This document shows, piece after piece, positions 48,341-57,533 of a stretch of DNA of 64,000 nucleotides. Source of the stretch: G965215055 sp965215055. Lineage in GTDB: Bacteria > Pseudomonadota > Gammaproteobacteria > UBA4575. Within the stretch, counting starts at the first letter, position 1. Every line of letters begins with the position of its first letter. The stretch covers positions 1 through 64,000 of the forward strand of contig OZ244046.1 in NCBI GenBank assembly GCA_965215055.1, written 5' to 3'. Below the pieces are notes generated by a model, which saw nothing but the letters and a program-made list of their open reading frames with translations, was not told the origin of the DNA and did not search any database. The position numbers and the translations under genes are program-made.

Positions 48341-48910
48341 GTGGCCAATTATAATACTAACGAATTTCGTGTCGGCTTAAAGCTCAACTTGGACGGCGAT
48401 CCATACTCCATCATTGAAAACGAGTTTGTAAAGCCCGGCAAAGGTCAGGCCTTCAACCGGGTCAAGCTTCGCAATTTGAAAACGGGCCGCGTTGTAGACC
48501 GCACGTTCAAGTCCGGCGAGTCTGTTGAGGGCGCCGATGTAGTGGATACGGACATGCAGTACTTGTACAACGATGGCACCCAGTGGTATTTCATGGAGCC
48601 TGACTCCTATGAACAATATGCGGCAAGCGAGGCCGCCGTGGGAGATGCCGCGCAATGGCTTAAAGGCCAGGAAACCTGTTGTGTAACCTTGCTGGATGGT
48701 GAGCCTTTGAGCATAACGCCACCCAATTTTGTCGAGTTACAAATAACGCAAACCGACCCGGGCGTGCGAGGTGATACTGCTGCGGGTGGTACCAAGCCTG
48801 CTACCCTGGAAACAGGGGCGATTATCAAGGTTCCCTTATTCATTGAAGAGGGAGAAACGTTACGTATCAATACACAAACCGCTGAATATGTATCGCGTGC
48901 TAAAGGTTGA
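48341..48910 (+). CDS. efp: Elongation factor P
   Basis: Relieves ribosome stalling at polyproline stretches. It has 189 residues (E. coli 188) from GTG 48341; this start puts the modified lysine exactly at position 34 (VKPGKGQ), as in E. coli. A TTG at 48320 is in frame but would add seven residues. YLYNDG, PPNFVEL and GAIIKVPLF are conserved. EpmA and EpmB for its lysylation are encoded on either side; EpmC is not in the window. Confidence 0.97.
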   Translation: MANYNTNEFRVGLKLNLDGDPYSIIENEFVKPGKGQAFNRVKLRNLKTGRVVDRTFKSGESVEGADVVDTDMQYLYNDGTQWYFMEPDSYEQYAASEAAVGDAAQWLKGQETCCVTLLDGEPLSITPPNFVELQITQTDPGVRGDTAAGGTKPATLETGAIIKVPLFIEEGETLRINTQTAEYVSRAKG

Positions 48911-49013
48911 GATTGCGTAACCTCATCCGTCATTCCCCCTTGATACGGCATTCGGTTAAAAAATTGTTCTTTAAAGCTGTTATTTTTCTAATTCCATAGC
49001 TGGAAGACTGAAT

Positions 49014-49985
49014 TTGGACCGAACCGAACGCTTCTACAAAATTGATCAGCTCCTCAGGCAGAAGCGTGTCACCCCCTTACGAGAATTGATGGAAGAACTG
49101 GGAGTATCTCGCGCGACGGTGAAGCGGGATATTCAGTACTTGCGGGACCGCCTCTACGCACCTATTGTGTGGAACCGCCACCGCCAGGGGTATCAATACG
49201 AAAATTCCAGGCAGGATTTCCCTCGTTTCTCGCTACCTGGGCTGTGGTTCAACAGTTCCGAGGTGTACGCATTGCTCGCCATGGAGCATATGCTCATGGA
49301 AATCGAACCGGATTTGCTGCGGTCGCGCATCAAGCCTTTGCATGAGCGAATTCGCAAGCTGCTCGGCAGCGGTGGCCATTCAGCAGACGAAATTACGCGG
49401 CGCATCCGGGTTCCACGGATTGCCGTTCGTTCGGTGAACCCGCGACATTTTCAGGCCATCTCTGGCGCACTGCTGGTTCGCAAGTGCTTGTTCATTCAGC
49501 ACTACAATCGCGTAAACGGTGAGAAGACCGAGCGGGAAGTCTCTCCGCAGCGACTCGTCTACTATCGCGATAACTGGTACATGGACGGCTGGTGCCACTT
49601 GAGGAAAGATGTAAGGAGTTTTTCAGTGGATGCGTTATCTCGAGTCGAGTTTCTTGATAAGAGAGCGAAGGACGTTAAGGAAGAGCAGTTGGACAGGGAG
49701 TTGCATGGGTACGGCATATTCTCCGGCAGCGAAACCCGCAAAGCGGTTTTGCGCTTTACTCCGGAGCGCGCCCGCTGGGTGTCAAGGGAAGTATGGCACC
49801 CCGCGCAACAGAGCCATTTCGACGAAAAAGGTGGCTACGTTCTTGCTATCGATTATTCCGACGACCGCGAGCTCATCATGGATATCATGAAATACGGGCC
49901 TGACGTCGAAGTGCTGGAACCGCCGCAATTGCGCCGTAAGATTCACACTCTGATTGAGCAAACGAGAGAGATTTACAGGAAATAA
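49014..49985 (+). CDS. WYL-domain transcriptional regulator (YafY/DeoR type)
   Basis: A 323-residue regulator with an N-terminal winged helix-turn-helix (about 5-60; LRELMEELGVSRATVKRDI) and a WYL ligand-sensing domain (about 135-215) whose key segment reads WYMDGWCHLRKDVRSFSVD, so Met replaces Leu in the name-giving triad. A WCX C-terminal domain follows. It starts with TTG behind GGAAG. WYL regulators often control phage defence or DNA repair genes, but none adjoins it here; it interrupts the efp-epmA neighbourhood. The target is unknown. The 103 bases before it are AT-rich with no clear operator. Confidence 0.85.
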   Translation: MDRTERFYKIDQLLRQKRVTPLRELMEELGVSRATVKRDIQYLRDRLYAPIVWNRHRQGYQYENSRQDFPRFSLPGLWFNSSEVYALLAMEHMLMEIEPDLLRSRIKPLHERIRKLLGSGGHSADEITRRIRVPRIAVRSVNPRHFQAISGALLVRKCLFIQHYNRVNGEKTEREVSPQRLVYYRDNWYMDGWCHLRKDVRSFSVDALSRVEFLDKRAKDVKEEQLDRELHGYGIFSGSETRKAVLRFTPERARWVSREVWHPAQQSHFDEKGGYVLAIDYSDDRELIMDIMKYGPDVEVLEPPQLRRKIHTLIEQTREIYRK

Positions 49986-50014
49986 AGTCTTCCTTTTGAT
50001 CTGAACTTATTCAC

Positions 50015-50977
50015 TTGAATAAAAACACTGTTTCTGCCGACTGGAGGCCGCTTGTTTCGTCACAAGGGCTCGAGGAACGCGCGCGCGTCTATGCACAGAT
50101 CCGTGAATTTTTTGCAGCCCGTGACGTGCTGGAAGTTGATACGCCCGCTATCAATCGTTACGCCGTTACCGATCCCTGTATTGACAGCATTGGTGTAAAA
50201 AACAGAGACCTCCAGGCGTATCTGCACACCTCCCCCGAATATGCGATGAAAAGGCTACTGGCGTTTTTCAAGCAGGACATATACCAACTCTGCAAGGTAT
50301 TCAGGGCTGCGGAAGAAGGCAGGTATCATCATCAGGAATTTACCATGCTCGAATGGTATCGCGTTGGCTGGAGCTATCGTGACCTGATGCGGGAAGTAGA
50401 TGAGTTGGTAAAGGATTTATTGCAAGTCGAATTTTCCCCGACCGCATTTACCACTTATCGGGATACGTTTAGAGAGTATTGCGGACTCGATCTTTGCCAG
50501 GCGGAATGGCCGGATTACATTCGGATCGTTAGTACTGCGGGGCTTTCGCTACATACCGACTTATCGATACGGGAATACCAGGAGCTATTACTTGATCAAG
50601 TAATTGCGCCGCAATTTCCGGCAAACCGTTTGACCTTTGTATACGACTTTCCGGTGCAACAGGCCGCGCTGGCGAAGATAAACCAGGCAGGCGTAGCGGA
50701 ACGTTTCGAGTTGTATCTTGGTAACATCGAACTTGCAAATGGCTTTCAGGAACTTGTCGATGCCCAGGAACAACTGCAACGTTTTGAAGAAGATAACCGT
50801 ACCCGCAAGCGGACCGGCAAGGATTTTGTTGAAATTGATCAGCAATTTACTGCCGCACTTCAAGCAGGACTACCCGAATGCGCCGGCGTCGCATTGGGTG
50901 TAGATCGATTATTGATGGTAGCTCTTGGTGCTTCACAGATCGAACAGGTACTTACGTTCACCTGTGACCAGCCGTGA
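50015..50977 (+). CDS. epmA: EF-P--(R)-beta-lysine ligase EpmA
   Basis: Class II LysRS-like enzyme without an anticodon domain that attaches beta-lysine to Lys34 of EF-P. It has 320 residues (E. coli 325). Seen: HTSPEYAMKRLL, VFRAAEEGRYHHQEFTMLEWYR and the motif 3 region ALGVDRLLMVALG. The start is a TTG. It converges on psd, a neighbour in E. coli too. Confidence 0.95.
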   Translation: MNKNTVSADWRPLVSSQGLEERARVYAQIREFFAARDVLEVDTPAINRYAVTDPCIDSIGVKNRDLQAYLHTSPEYAMKRLLAFFKQDIYQLCKVFRAAEEGRYHHQEFTMLEWYRVGWSYRDLMREVDELVKDLLQVEFSPTAFTTYRDTFREYCGLDLCQAEWPDYIRIVSTAGLSLHTDLSIREYQELLLDQVIAPQFPANRLTFVYDFPVQQAALAKINQAGVAERFELYLGNIELANGFQELVDAQEQLQRFEEDNRTRKRTGKDFVEIDQQFTAALQAGLPECAGVALGVDRLLMVALGASQIEQVLTFTCDQP

Positions 50978-51003
50978 CCTCACCCGAAATACCACTCGTT
51001 TTC

Positions 51004-51861
51004 TTAGTTATGCTCTTGATGGCCTGTGTTACCCAGGGATTGTCCGACCCGCACCGCCTGTTGAGGGCTTAGACCCGCGTGCCATTGAATATTGTCGGAT
51101 TCAAAGGCCATGACTACGGTCGAACCCATGTTGAAGATGCCCAACTCTTCGCCTTTTTCAAGACGTATGCCTTCATATTTTCTCCTTTGAACTTCTTTAC
51201 CTCGCGGCGGCGTTACCAGTCCTGCCCAGGACGTTTCAATAGCCGATACATTGACTGCACCGACCATCACCACCCCCATGTATCCTGCAATAGTCTCGAA
51301 AATGGACACCACGCGCTCATTGCGGCTGTATAGACCGGCAACTACCTCGGCGGAATAGGGAGCAACACTGAACAAACGCCCGGGCACGTGGATCATCTCC
51401 ACCAGGACTCCATCCAGGGGCATATGCACACGGTGATAATTCTTGGGCGATAGATAAATAGTTGCAAACTTTCCGCCTTCGCATAATGACCCGTATTCAG
51501 TAACTCCACCAAGCAACTGCTGCATGGAAAAGTGCCGTCCCTTTGCCTGGATAGCCTGTTTACCCCGATAATTGGAAATTTGGCTGATATACCCGTCTGC
51601 GGGACAAGCAATGGCATCTGCACCCGTAGCAATGGGGCGTGCATCGGCAATCAGCTTACGTGTGAAGAACTCATTGAAGCATGTATAGTCCTTCGCATCC
51701 TTGTGTATTGCCTCGCTCATATCTACCTTGAACCTGCGGATGAAAATGCGGATAGCCGCAGTTTTCAGCGGCATTTTCAGACGAGTCAGCCAAAACGTGA
51801 TTCGGGATACCAGGTGATGAGGAAACAGGTGAAATAAAAACCCTTTGCAGTGCTTCCACAT
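51004..51861 (-). CDS. psd: Phosphatidylserine decarboxylase proenzyme
   Basis: Forms phosphatidylethanolamine in the inner membrane. It has 285 residues. Self-cleavage occurs at the Gly-Ser of the LGST motif, present here as MGST (Gly246-Ser247), generating the pyruvoyl alpha subunit. ADGYISQI and YHRVHMPLDG are conserved. Met in place of the first Leu occurs in other bacteria and should not affect cleavage. It consumes the product of the pathway that begins with CdsA. Confidence 0.96.
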   Translation of the reverse strand: MWKHCKGFLFHLFPHHLVSRITFWLTRLKMPLKTAAIRIFIRRFKVDMSEAIHKDAKDYTCFNEFFTRKLIADARPIATGADAIACPADGYISQISNYRGKQAIQAKGRHFSMQQLLGGVTEYGSLCEGGKFATIYLSPKNYHRVHMPLDGVLVEMIHVPGRLFSVAPYSAEVVAGLYSRNERVVSIFETIAGYMGVVMVGAVNVSAIETSWAGLVTPPRGKEVQRRKYEGIRLEKGEELGIFNMGSTVVMAFESDNIQWHAGLSPQQAVRVGQSLGNTGHQEHN

Positions 51862-51867
51862 GGATAA

Positions 51868-51972
51868 TCAATCAACCTCATATTGCGTGTTGTAGTGGGC
51901 AACGAGGATCTTGGAATCATCGGCGGTAGCTCGAGTTTCACGGGGGATGTCAAATTTTCTTTGAAGACTCAT
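51868..51972 (-). CDS. Possible 34-codon ORF before psd
   Basis: An ATG-to-TGA frame of 34 codons (MSLQRKFDIPRET...) ends six bases before the psd start. It has no clear Shine-Dalgarno and no homologue I recognise. It occupies much of the 189-base gap between psd and aroC. It could be a small coupled protein, the remnant of a gene, or chance. Confidence 0.25.
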   Translation of the reverse strand: MSLQRKFDIPRETRATADDSKILVAHYNTQYEVD

Positions 51973-52050
51973 GGCAACATTATTTCATAGCGGGCCGAGG
52001 CGCAGGAAGCGAACGAATAGCCTGTCTGTTGAAAATGCTACAATACCAAA

Positions 52051-53148
52051 ATGGCCGGAAATTCTATCGGAAAACTTTTCACCGTAACTTCATTTGGCGA
52101 AAGTCATGGCGTGGCATTGGGTTGTATTATCGATGGCTGTCCGCCGGGGCTGGACCTCAGTGTTGCAGACTTGCAAGCTGATCTGGAGCGTCGTCGTCCC
52201 GGCAAATCTCGCCACACCACGCAGCGTCGCGAGCCGGACGAAATCCATATATTATCAGGAACGTTTGAAGGCAAAACTACAGGTACACCTATAGGCTTGG
52301 TTATTTACAACCAGGACGCGCGTCCCAAGGACTACCGTGAGATCAAGGACAAGTTTCGTCCTGGCCACTCCGATTACACCTACTTGAAGAAATACGGAAC
52401 ACGTGATTATCGCGGTGGTGGTCGTTCCTCCGCGCGCGAAACCGCGATGCGTGTAGCCGCGGGCGCAATTGCCAGAAAATATCTTTTTGAAAAACTTGGC
52501 ATGCGTATACGCGGCTACCTGGCGCAACTCGGCCCCATCGAAATTGAGCATAAGGAATGGGGAGCGGTCGAACAAAATCCATTTTTTTGTCCTGACCCTG
52601 GCAAAGTCGCCGAGCTTGAAGCATACATGGACGACTTGCGCAAACAGGGCGATTCCACAGGCGCGCGCGTAAATGTCGTGGCAAGTGGCGTACCGGTTGG
52701 ATTGGGTGAGCCAGTGTTTGGGCGTCTTGACGCCGACCTTGCCCAAGCCTTGGTGAGTATCAACGCAGTGAAAGGTGTCGAGATTGGCGCAGGTTTCAAC
52801 AGCGTATCGCAGAAAGGCAGTGAACACCGCGATGAAATTACACCGCAAGGCTTTCTATCCAACAATGCCGGCGGCACTCTGGGAGGAATTTCTTCCGGCC
52901 AGGATCTGGTAGTGAGCATTGCATTTAAGCCGACCTCCAGCATTCGCGTTCCCGGCAGAACCGTGAACGTAGTCGGCGAGGCGACCGACATCGTTACCAC
53001 GGGTCGGCATGATCCCTGTGTTGGCATACGTGGCGTACCAGTGGCAGAAGCCATGCTTGCCATCGTAGTCATGGACCACGTGCTGCGTCACCGTGCGCAA
53101 AATATCGACACGGAATGCTCAACTCCCGATATACCATCTTCCGTATAA
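52051..53148 (+). CDS. aroC: Chorismate synthase
   Basis: Last step of the shikimate pathway, needs reduced FMN. It has 365 residues (E. coli 361). The signatures GESHGVALGCIIDGCPPG, RRPGKSRHTTQRREPD, DYRGGGRSSARETAMRVAAG and SGQDLVVSIAFKPTSS are intact. It feeds chorismate to the tryptophan branch encoded at the end of this window. Confidence 0.98.
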   Translation: MAGNSIGKLFTVTSFGESHGVALGCIIDGCPPGLDLSVADLQADLERRRPGKSRHTTQRREPDEIHILSGTFEGKTTGTPIGLVIYNQDARPKDYREIKDKFRPGHSDYTYLKKYGTRDYRGGGRSSARETAMRVAAGAIARKYLFEKLGMRIRGYLAQLGPIEIEHKEWGAVEQNPFFCPDPGKVAELEAYMDDLRKQGDSTGARVNVVASGVPVGLGEPVFGRLDADLAQALVSINAVKGVEIGAGFNSVSQKGSEHRDEITPQGFLSNNAGGTLGGISSGQDLVVSIAFKPTSSIRVPGRTVNVVGEATDIVTTGRHDPCVGIRGVPVAEAMLAIVVMDHVLRHRAQNIDTECSTPDIPSSV

Positions 53149-53187
53149 AATGACTATCAGCTCATAACGAGCGGTCTTTTCAAACTA

Positions 53188-54366
53188 ATGAACACAGGGC
53201 AAAAGCAGCCTGCGCGTTACATGCGGTATGCAGGAGTCTACTTTTTTTACTTCGCGAGCTTAGGCGCCTTTATTCCCTATTGGGGCCTGTATTTGAAACA
53301 TCTTGAATTTACGCCTGGCCAGATTGGCGAACTCTCTGCAATTCTACTGGCCACGAAAATCATCGCACCCAACGTATGGGGCTGGATTGCGGACCACACC
53401 GGCAAACGTACCCGCATAATTCGCATTGCCACTTTCACCAGTATGGGCATCTTTGCAGCAGTTCTAATTGCCCGCGATTACTGGATACTGCTGCTGATCT
53501 TGGCCGGGTTCAGTTTTTTCTGGAATGCCGCGTTGCCACAGTTCGAAGTAGAAACCATGAATCACCTTGGCACGGGCAAGCACCTGTACAGTCGTATCCG
53601 GTTATGGGGGTCGGTAGGATTTATTATTACCGCGTCATTGCTTGCGCCTTTACTACAGGGCTGGGGCATACAACTACTGCCGTGGATGATCCTGGTTTTA
53701 CTGGCGTGTATTTGGCTAAACACGCTACTGGTACCGGATTCATCAAGCAACGTGGTCGATCACACAAGCACCTCATCATTATTGAAAACATGCTCCAGTC
53801 CCCCCGTGATAGCGTTACTAGTGGCGTGTTTTCTTATACAAGTGAGTCACGGCCCGCACTACGCCTTTTTCAGCATTTATCTTGAGGGGTATGGATATTC
53901 GCACTCCACCATAGGGCAGCTTTGGTCCCTGGGAGTTATTGCCGAAATGGTAGTATTTTTCTGGATGTACCGGTGGTTACCGAGATACGGTGCAGGAATT
54001 TTATTGACGGCAGCTATGCTACTCACCGTCTTAAGGTGGTGGTTGGTCGCCATGTTTGCAGAGCACCTGTCGTTTATATTATTTGTGCAAATTCTGCATG
54101 CCGCCTCCTTCGGGCTTTTCCATGCGTCCGCCATCCACTTAATCGACCAGTACTTTTCTGGCAATATTCAAGGACGGGGTCAGGCGTTGTACTCCAGCAT
54201 CGGTTTTGGACTGGGCGGCTCGCTTGGCAGCCTGATGAGCGGGTATACTTGGAACCTGATCGGACCGTCCCATGTATATTTACTGGCGATGGGCATAGCG
54301 TCCCTGGCCTTTATTCAATTCGTATGGATTGCCAAGCCCCGTCTAACTGATACTCTGAGCACGTAA
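53188..54366 (+). CDS. MFS transporter, HcaT-like
   Basis: A 392-residue protein with about twelve membrane helices. The N-terminus (YFFYFASLGAFIPYWGLYLK) and GWIADHTGKRTRI, the MFS loop 2-3 motif, place it with the 3-phenylpropionate transporter group (MFS_1-like). The substrate cannot be told from sequence. Its TAA overlaps the leuC ATG by one base, so it is co-translated with the leucine genes. Confidence 0.85.
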   Translation: MNTGQKQPARYMRYAGVYFFYFASLGAFIPYWGLYLKHLEFTPGQIGELSAILLATKIIAPNVWGWIADHTGKRTRIIRIATFTSMGIFAAVLIARDYWILLLILAGFSFFWNAALPQFEVETMNHLGTGKHLYSRIRLWGSVGFIITASLLAPLLQGWGIQLLPWMILVLLACIWLNTLLVPDSSSNVVDHTSTSSLLKTCSSPPVIALLVACFLIQVSHGPHYAFFSIYLEGYGYSHSTIGQLWSLGVIAEMVVFFWMYRWLPRYGAGILLTAAMLLTVLRWWLVAMFAEHLSFILFVQILHAASFGLFHASAIHLIDQYFSGNIQGRGQALYSSIGFGLGGSLGSLMSGYTWNLIGPSHVYLLAMGIASLAFIQFVWIAKPRLTDTLST

Positions 54367-55760
54367 TGGCGAATAAAACCTTATACGACAAAGTCTGGCA
54401 GAGTCACGTTGTACACGAACGCCCCGATGGTATGGCCTTACTGTATATCGACAGGCACCTGGTACACGAAGTGACGTCACCGCAGGCTTTTGAAGGGTTG
54501 CGCTTGGCCAATCGAAGCCTCTGGCGCAAGGACTCCATACTTGCGACGGCCGATCATAACGTGCCTACAGTCGCGCGTGATACGGGGATCAAGGACCCGA
54601 TCTCAAAAATACAAGTCGACACCCTGGACCGAAACTGCCAGGAATTTTCCTTGACTCAATTTCCAATGTCGGACGAGCGGCAAGGGATCGTACACGTGAT
54701 CGGCCCCGAACAGGGCGCATCCTTGCCCGGCATGACCATCGTATGCGGGGATTCGCACACGTCCACGCACGGCGCGTTGGGAGCACTGGCATTTGGAATT
54801 GGCACCTCCGAAGTTGAGCACGTCCTGGCTACACAATGCCTGTTGATGAAAAAATCGAAAAACATGCTGGTGCGGATAGACGGCAACCTCTCCTCCGGAG
54901 TCAGCTCCAAGGACATCATCCTTGCCGCTATTGGCAAGTTGGGCACGGCTGGGGCGACGGGATATACAATCGAATATGCGGGTGATGCGATTCGTTCACT
55001 TTCAGTCGAGGCACGTATGACCATATGCAACATGTCGATTGAGGCTGGTGCGCGCGCCGGCATGATCGCCGTGGACGACACCGTTATCGAATACGTGGCC
55101 AGGCGGCCTTTTTCGCCTCAAGGCGACACGTGGGAGCAAGCCGTTTCATACTGGCGCACCTTGCACTCGGACGAATCCGCGGAATTTGACGCTATAGTAC
55201 CCCTGGACGCCGACTCACTTGTTCCGCAAGTGACCTGGGGTACCTCACCTGAAATGGTAGTAGGCATAGACGAAGCAGTGCCGACGGATGCCCGTTTATC
55301 CGGGGATCAGCAACGCGCCTTGCAGTACATGGACCTGCAACCCGGCATTCCCGTGGAACAAATCCATCTCGACAAGATCTTTATCGGCTCCTGTACCAAC
55401 TCGCGTATTGAAGATTTGCGCGAAGCCGCAAAAATAATACGGGATCGGAAAATTGCGAGTAACATCAAGCTTGCCATGGTTGTACCCGGTTCCGGCCTGG
55501 TCAAAAAACAGGCCGAACAAGAGGGACTGGACGAAATTTTCAAGGCGGCCGGATTCGAGTGGCGCGAACCGGGTTGTTCGATGTGTCTGGGTATGAACGC
55601 TGATCAACTGAAAGAAGGCGAACGTTGTGCATCCACTTCAAATCGGAATTTTGAAGGGCGCCAGGGAAAAGGCGGGCGTACGCACTTGGTCAGTCCTGCG
55701 ATGGCGGCTGCGGCTGCAGTGCACGGTCATTTTATCGACGTGAGGAAATACCTGCAATGA
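54366..55760 (+). CDS. leuC: 3-isopropylmalate dehydratase large subunit
   Basis: Aconitase-family 4Fe-4S enzyme that isomerises 2- to 3-isopropylmalate with LeuD. It has 464 residues (E. coli 466). The cluster cysteines are C343 (IGSCTNSR), C404 and C407 (PGCSMC). GDSHTSTHGALGALAFGIGTSEVEHV is a hallmark. It overlaps leuD by four bases (ATGA). Confidence 0.98.
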   Translation: MANKTLYDKVWQSHVVHERPDGMALLYIDRHLVHEVTSPQAFEGLRLANRSLWRKDSILATADHNVPTVARDTGIKDPISKIQVDTLDRNCQEFSLTQFPMSDERQGIVHVIGPEQGASLPGMTIVCGDSHTSTHGALGALAFGIGTSEVEHVLATQCLLMKKSKNMLVRIDGNLSSGVSSKDIILAAIGKLGTAGATGYTIEYAGDAIRSLSVEARMTICNMSIEAGARAGMIAVDDTVIEYVARRPFSPQGDTWEQAVSYWRTLHSDESAEFDAIVPLDADSLVPQVTWGTSPEMVVGIDEAVPTDARLSGDQQRALQYMDLQPGIPVEQIHLDKIFIGSCTNSRIEDLREAAKIIRDRKIASNIKLAMVVPGSGLVKKQAEQEGLDEIFKAAGFEWREPGCSMCLGMNADQLKEGERCASTSNRNFEGRQGKGGRTHLVSPAMAAAAAVHGHFIDVRKYLQ

Positions 55761-56395
55761 AGTCATTTACCGAGATCGAGTCGACCTTAATGCCGTTGGA
55801 CCGCAGCAACATAGATACTGATGCAATCATTCCGCAGCAGTACTTGAAGTCAGTCAAGCGCACGGGCTTTGGCAAAAACCTGTTTGATAATTGGCGTTAC
55901 CTCGATCCAGATGTACCGGGGCAGCAGCATGACCAGCGACGCCTGGACCCTGGATTCGTCTTGAACCAGGCGGTATACAGGGATGCTCGAATCTTACTGA
56001 CACGGGAGAACTTCGGTTGCGGTTCTTCACGCGAACATGCGGTATGGTCGATCCTGGATTACGGCTTTACAGTAGTGATCGCCGTCAGTTTTGCCGACAT
56101 CTTTTGTACCAACAGCTACAAGAACGGACTACTGCCGATTACGCTCACCGCGCGAGAAATTGACTACTTGTTCAAGCAAGTTATGCAGGACCCTGCGTTC
56201 AAATGCAAAGTGGACCTCGTTACCCAGGCGATTATTGACGGGACAAGTCAGACGTTTACCTTTGAGATTGACGAATTTCGCAAACATTGCCTGTTAAACG
56301 GCCTTGATGAAATTGACCTGACCCTGCAACATGCAGACAAGATCAAGGCTTACGAAGCCCGTTCACGGCAAACTACCCCCTGGTTATTCAGCTGA
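55757..56395 (+). CDS. leuD: 3-isopropylmalate dehydratase small subunit
   Basis: Swivel-domain partner of LeuC, 212 residues (E. coli 201). Conserved: PLDRSNIDTDAIIPQQYLK, NFGCGSSREHAVW and SFADIFCTNSYKNGLLPI. Translationally coupled to leuC; leuB follows after 27 bases. Confidence 0.98.
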   Translation: MKSFTEIESTLMPLDRSNIDTDAIIPQQYLKSVKRTGFGKNLFDNWRYLDPDVPGQQHDQRRLDPGFVLNQAVYRDARILLTRENFGCGSSREHAVWSILDYGFTVVIAVSFADIFCTNSYKNGLLPITLTAREIDYLFKQVMQDPAFKCKVDLVTQAIIDGTSQTFTFEIDEFRKHCLLNGLDEIDLTLQHADKIKAYEARSRQTTPWLFS

Positions 56396-56422
56396 TCTGC
56401 TGACACGTTTATTTTCCGTCCT

Positions 56423-57508
56423 ATGTATAAGGTTCTACTGTTACCCGGCGATGGCGTTGGCCGTGAAATCATGGCGCAGGCTGGAAGAATTCTCACCCAT
56501 TTGAGCAATGAGTGCGGGCTCCGGCTTGAGCTTGAAGAGGCATTGGTAGGTGGTAGTGCCTACGACCAGTGCGGCAACCCGTTACCGGAAGAAACCTTGC
56601 AGCTTGCCCGGTCTGCCCACGCGATTTTACTGGGTGCAGTAGGTGGTCCCGAATATAAAGACGTTGCATGGCAACTTCGTCCGGAAAGAGGGCTATTGCA
56701 ACTGCGTACCGAACTTGACCTGTTTGCCAACCTTCGACCTGCGACTTTGTATGACCCTTTAGCCGCGGCCTCTTCATTACGGTCAGAATTGATCACAGGT
56801 CTTGACGTTATGATCGTGCGTGAACTGACCGGGGGGATTTACTTTGGAGAGCCCCGCGGCATGCGCACTTTAGACACCGGCATTCAACAGGGGTTTAACA
56901 CCCTGGTATATGATGAAAGCGAGATCACTCGTATCGCGCAGATAGCCTTTCAAATTGCGCGAAAAAGAAATTGCAAACTGTGTTCAGTGGACAAGGCCAA
57001 TGTACTCGAAGTCTCAAAATTGTGGCGCGAGACCGTCAACACGGTTCATCAGGAATACCAGGACGTATCGTTACACCACATGTACGTCGATAATGCTGCA
57101 ATGCAACTCGTCAGGGAACCCAGGCAGTTTGACGTAGTTTTAACGGGCAACATGTTTGGTGATATTCTCTCCGACGTGGCAGCGATGTTGACCGGCTCTA
57201 TCGGCATGTTGCCATCGGCCTCGCTAAACAGTAAAGGGCAGGGCATGTATGAACCCGTTCACGGTTCCGCCCCTGACATTGCAGGTAAGAACGTTGCCAA
57301 CCCCCTGGCAATGATCTTATCCGTGGCAATGATGTTGCGCTATAGTCTGAATGAAACCGGATTTGCAGCATTAGTTGAACAAGCCGTGCAAGACGTTATT
57401 GCCGCTGGCTTACGAACTGCGGACATAGCGGGCGAGGGCCAGCAGCCGCTTGGCACCGACGCAATGGGTGATGCGGTAATCAGTGCACTGCAAAAAATAA
57501 CACGTTGA
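56423..57508 (+). CDS. leuB: 3-isopropylmalate dehydrogenase
   Basis: NAD-dependent oxidative decarboxylation to 2-oxoisocaproate. It has 361 residues (E. coli 363). Seen: LPGDGVGREIM, LRPERGLLQLRTELDLFANLRP, VRELTGGIYFGEPRG, VDKANVL and GNMFGDILSDVAAMLTGSIGMLPSAS. leuA is not in the window. Confidence 0.98.
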   Translation: MYKVLLLPGDGVGREIMAQAGRILTHLSNECGLRLELEEALVGGSAYDQCGNPLPEETLQLARSAHAILLGAVGGPEYKDVAWQLRPERGLLQLRTELDLFANLRPATLYDPLAAASSLRSELITGLDVMIVRELTGGIYFGEPRGMRTLDTGIQQGFNTLVYDESEITRIAQIAFQIARKRNCKLCSVDKANVLEVSKLWRETVNTVHQEYQDVSLHHMYVDNAAMQLVREPRQFDVVLTGNMFGDILSDVAAMLTGSIGMLPSASLNSKGQGMYEPVHGSAPDIAGKNVANPLAMILSVAMMLRYSLNETGFAALVEQAVQDVIAAGLRTADIAGEGQQPLGTDAMGDAVISALQKITR

Positions 57509-57533
57509 CCTGGTAATACGGACAGACAAATCA

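Noticed and set aside
52255..53072. Two long minus-strand frames inside aroC
   Set aside because: Both are antisense shadows of a clear chorismate synthase.
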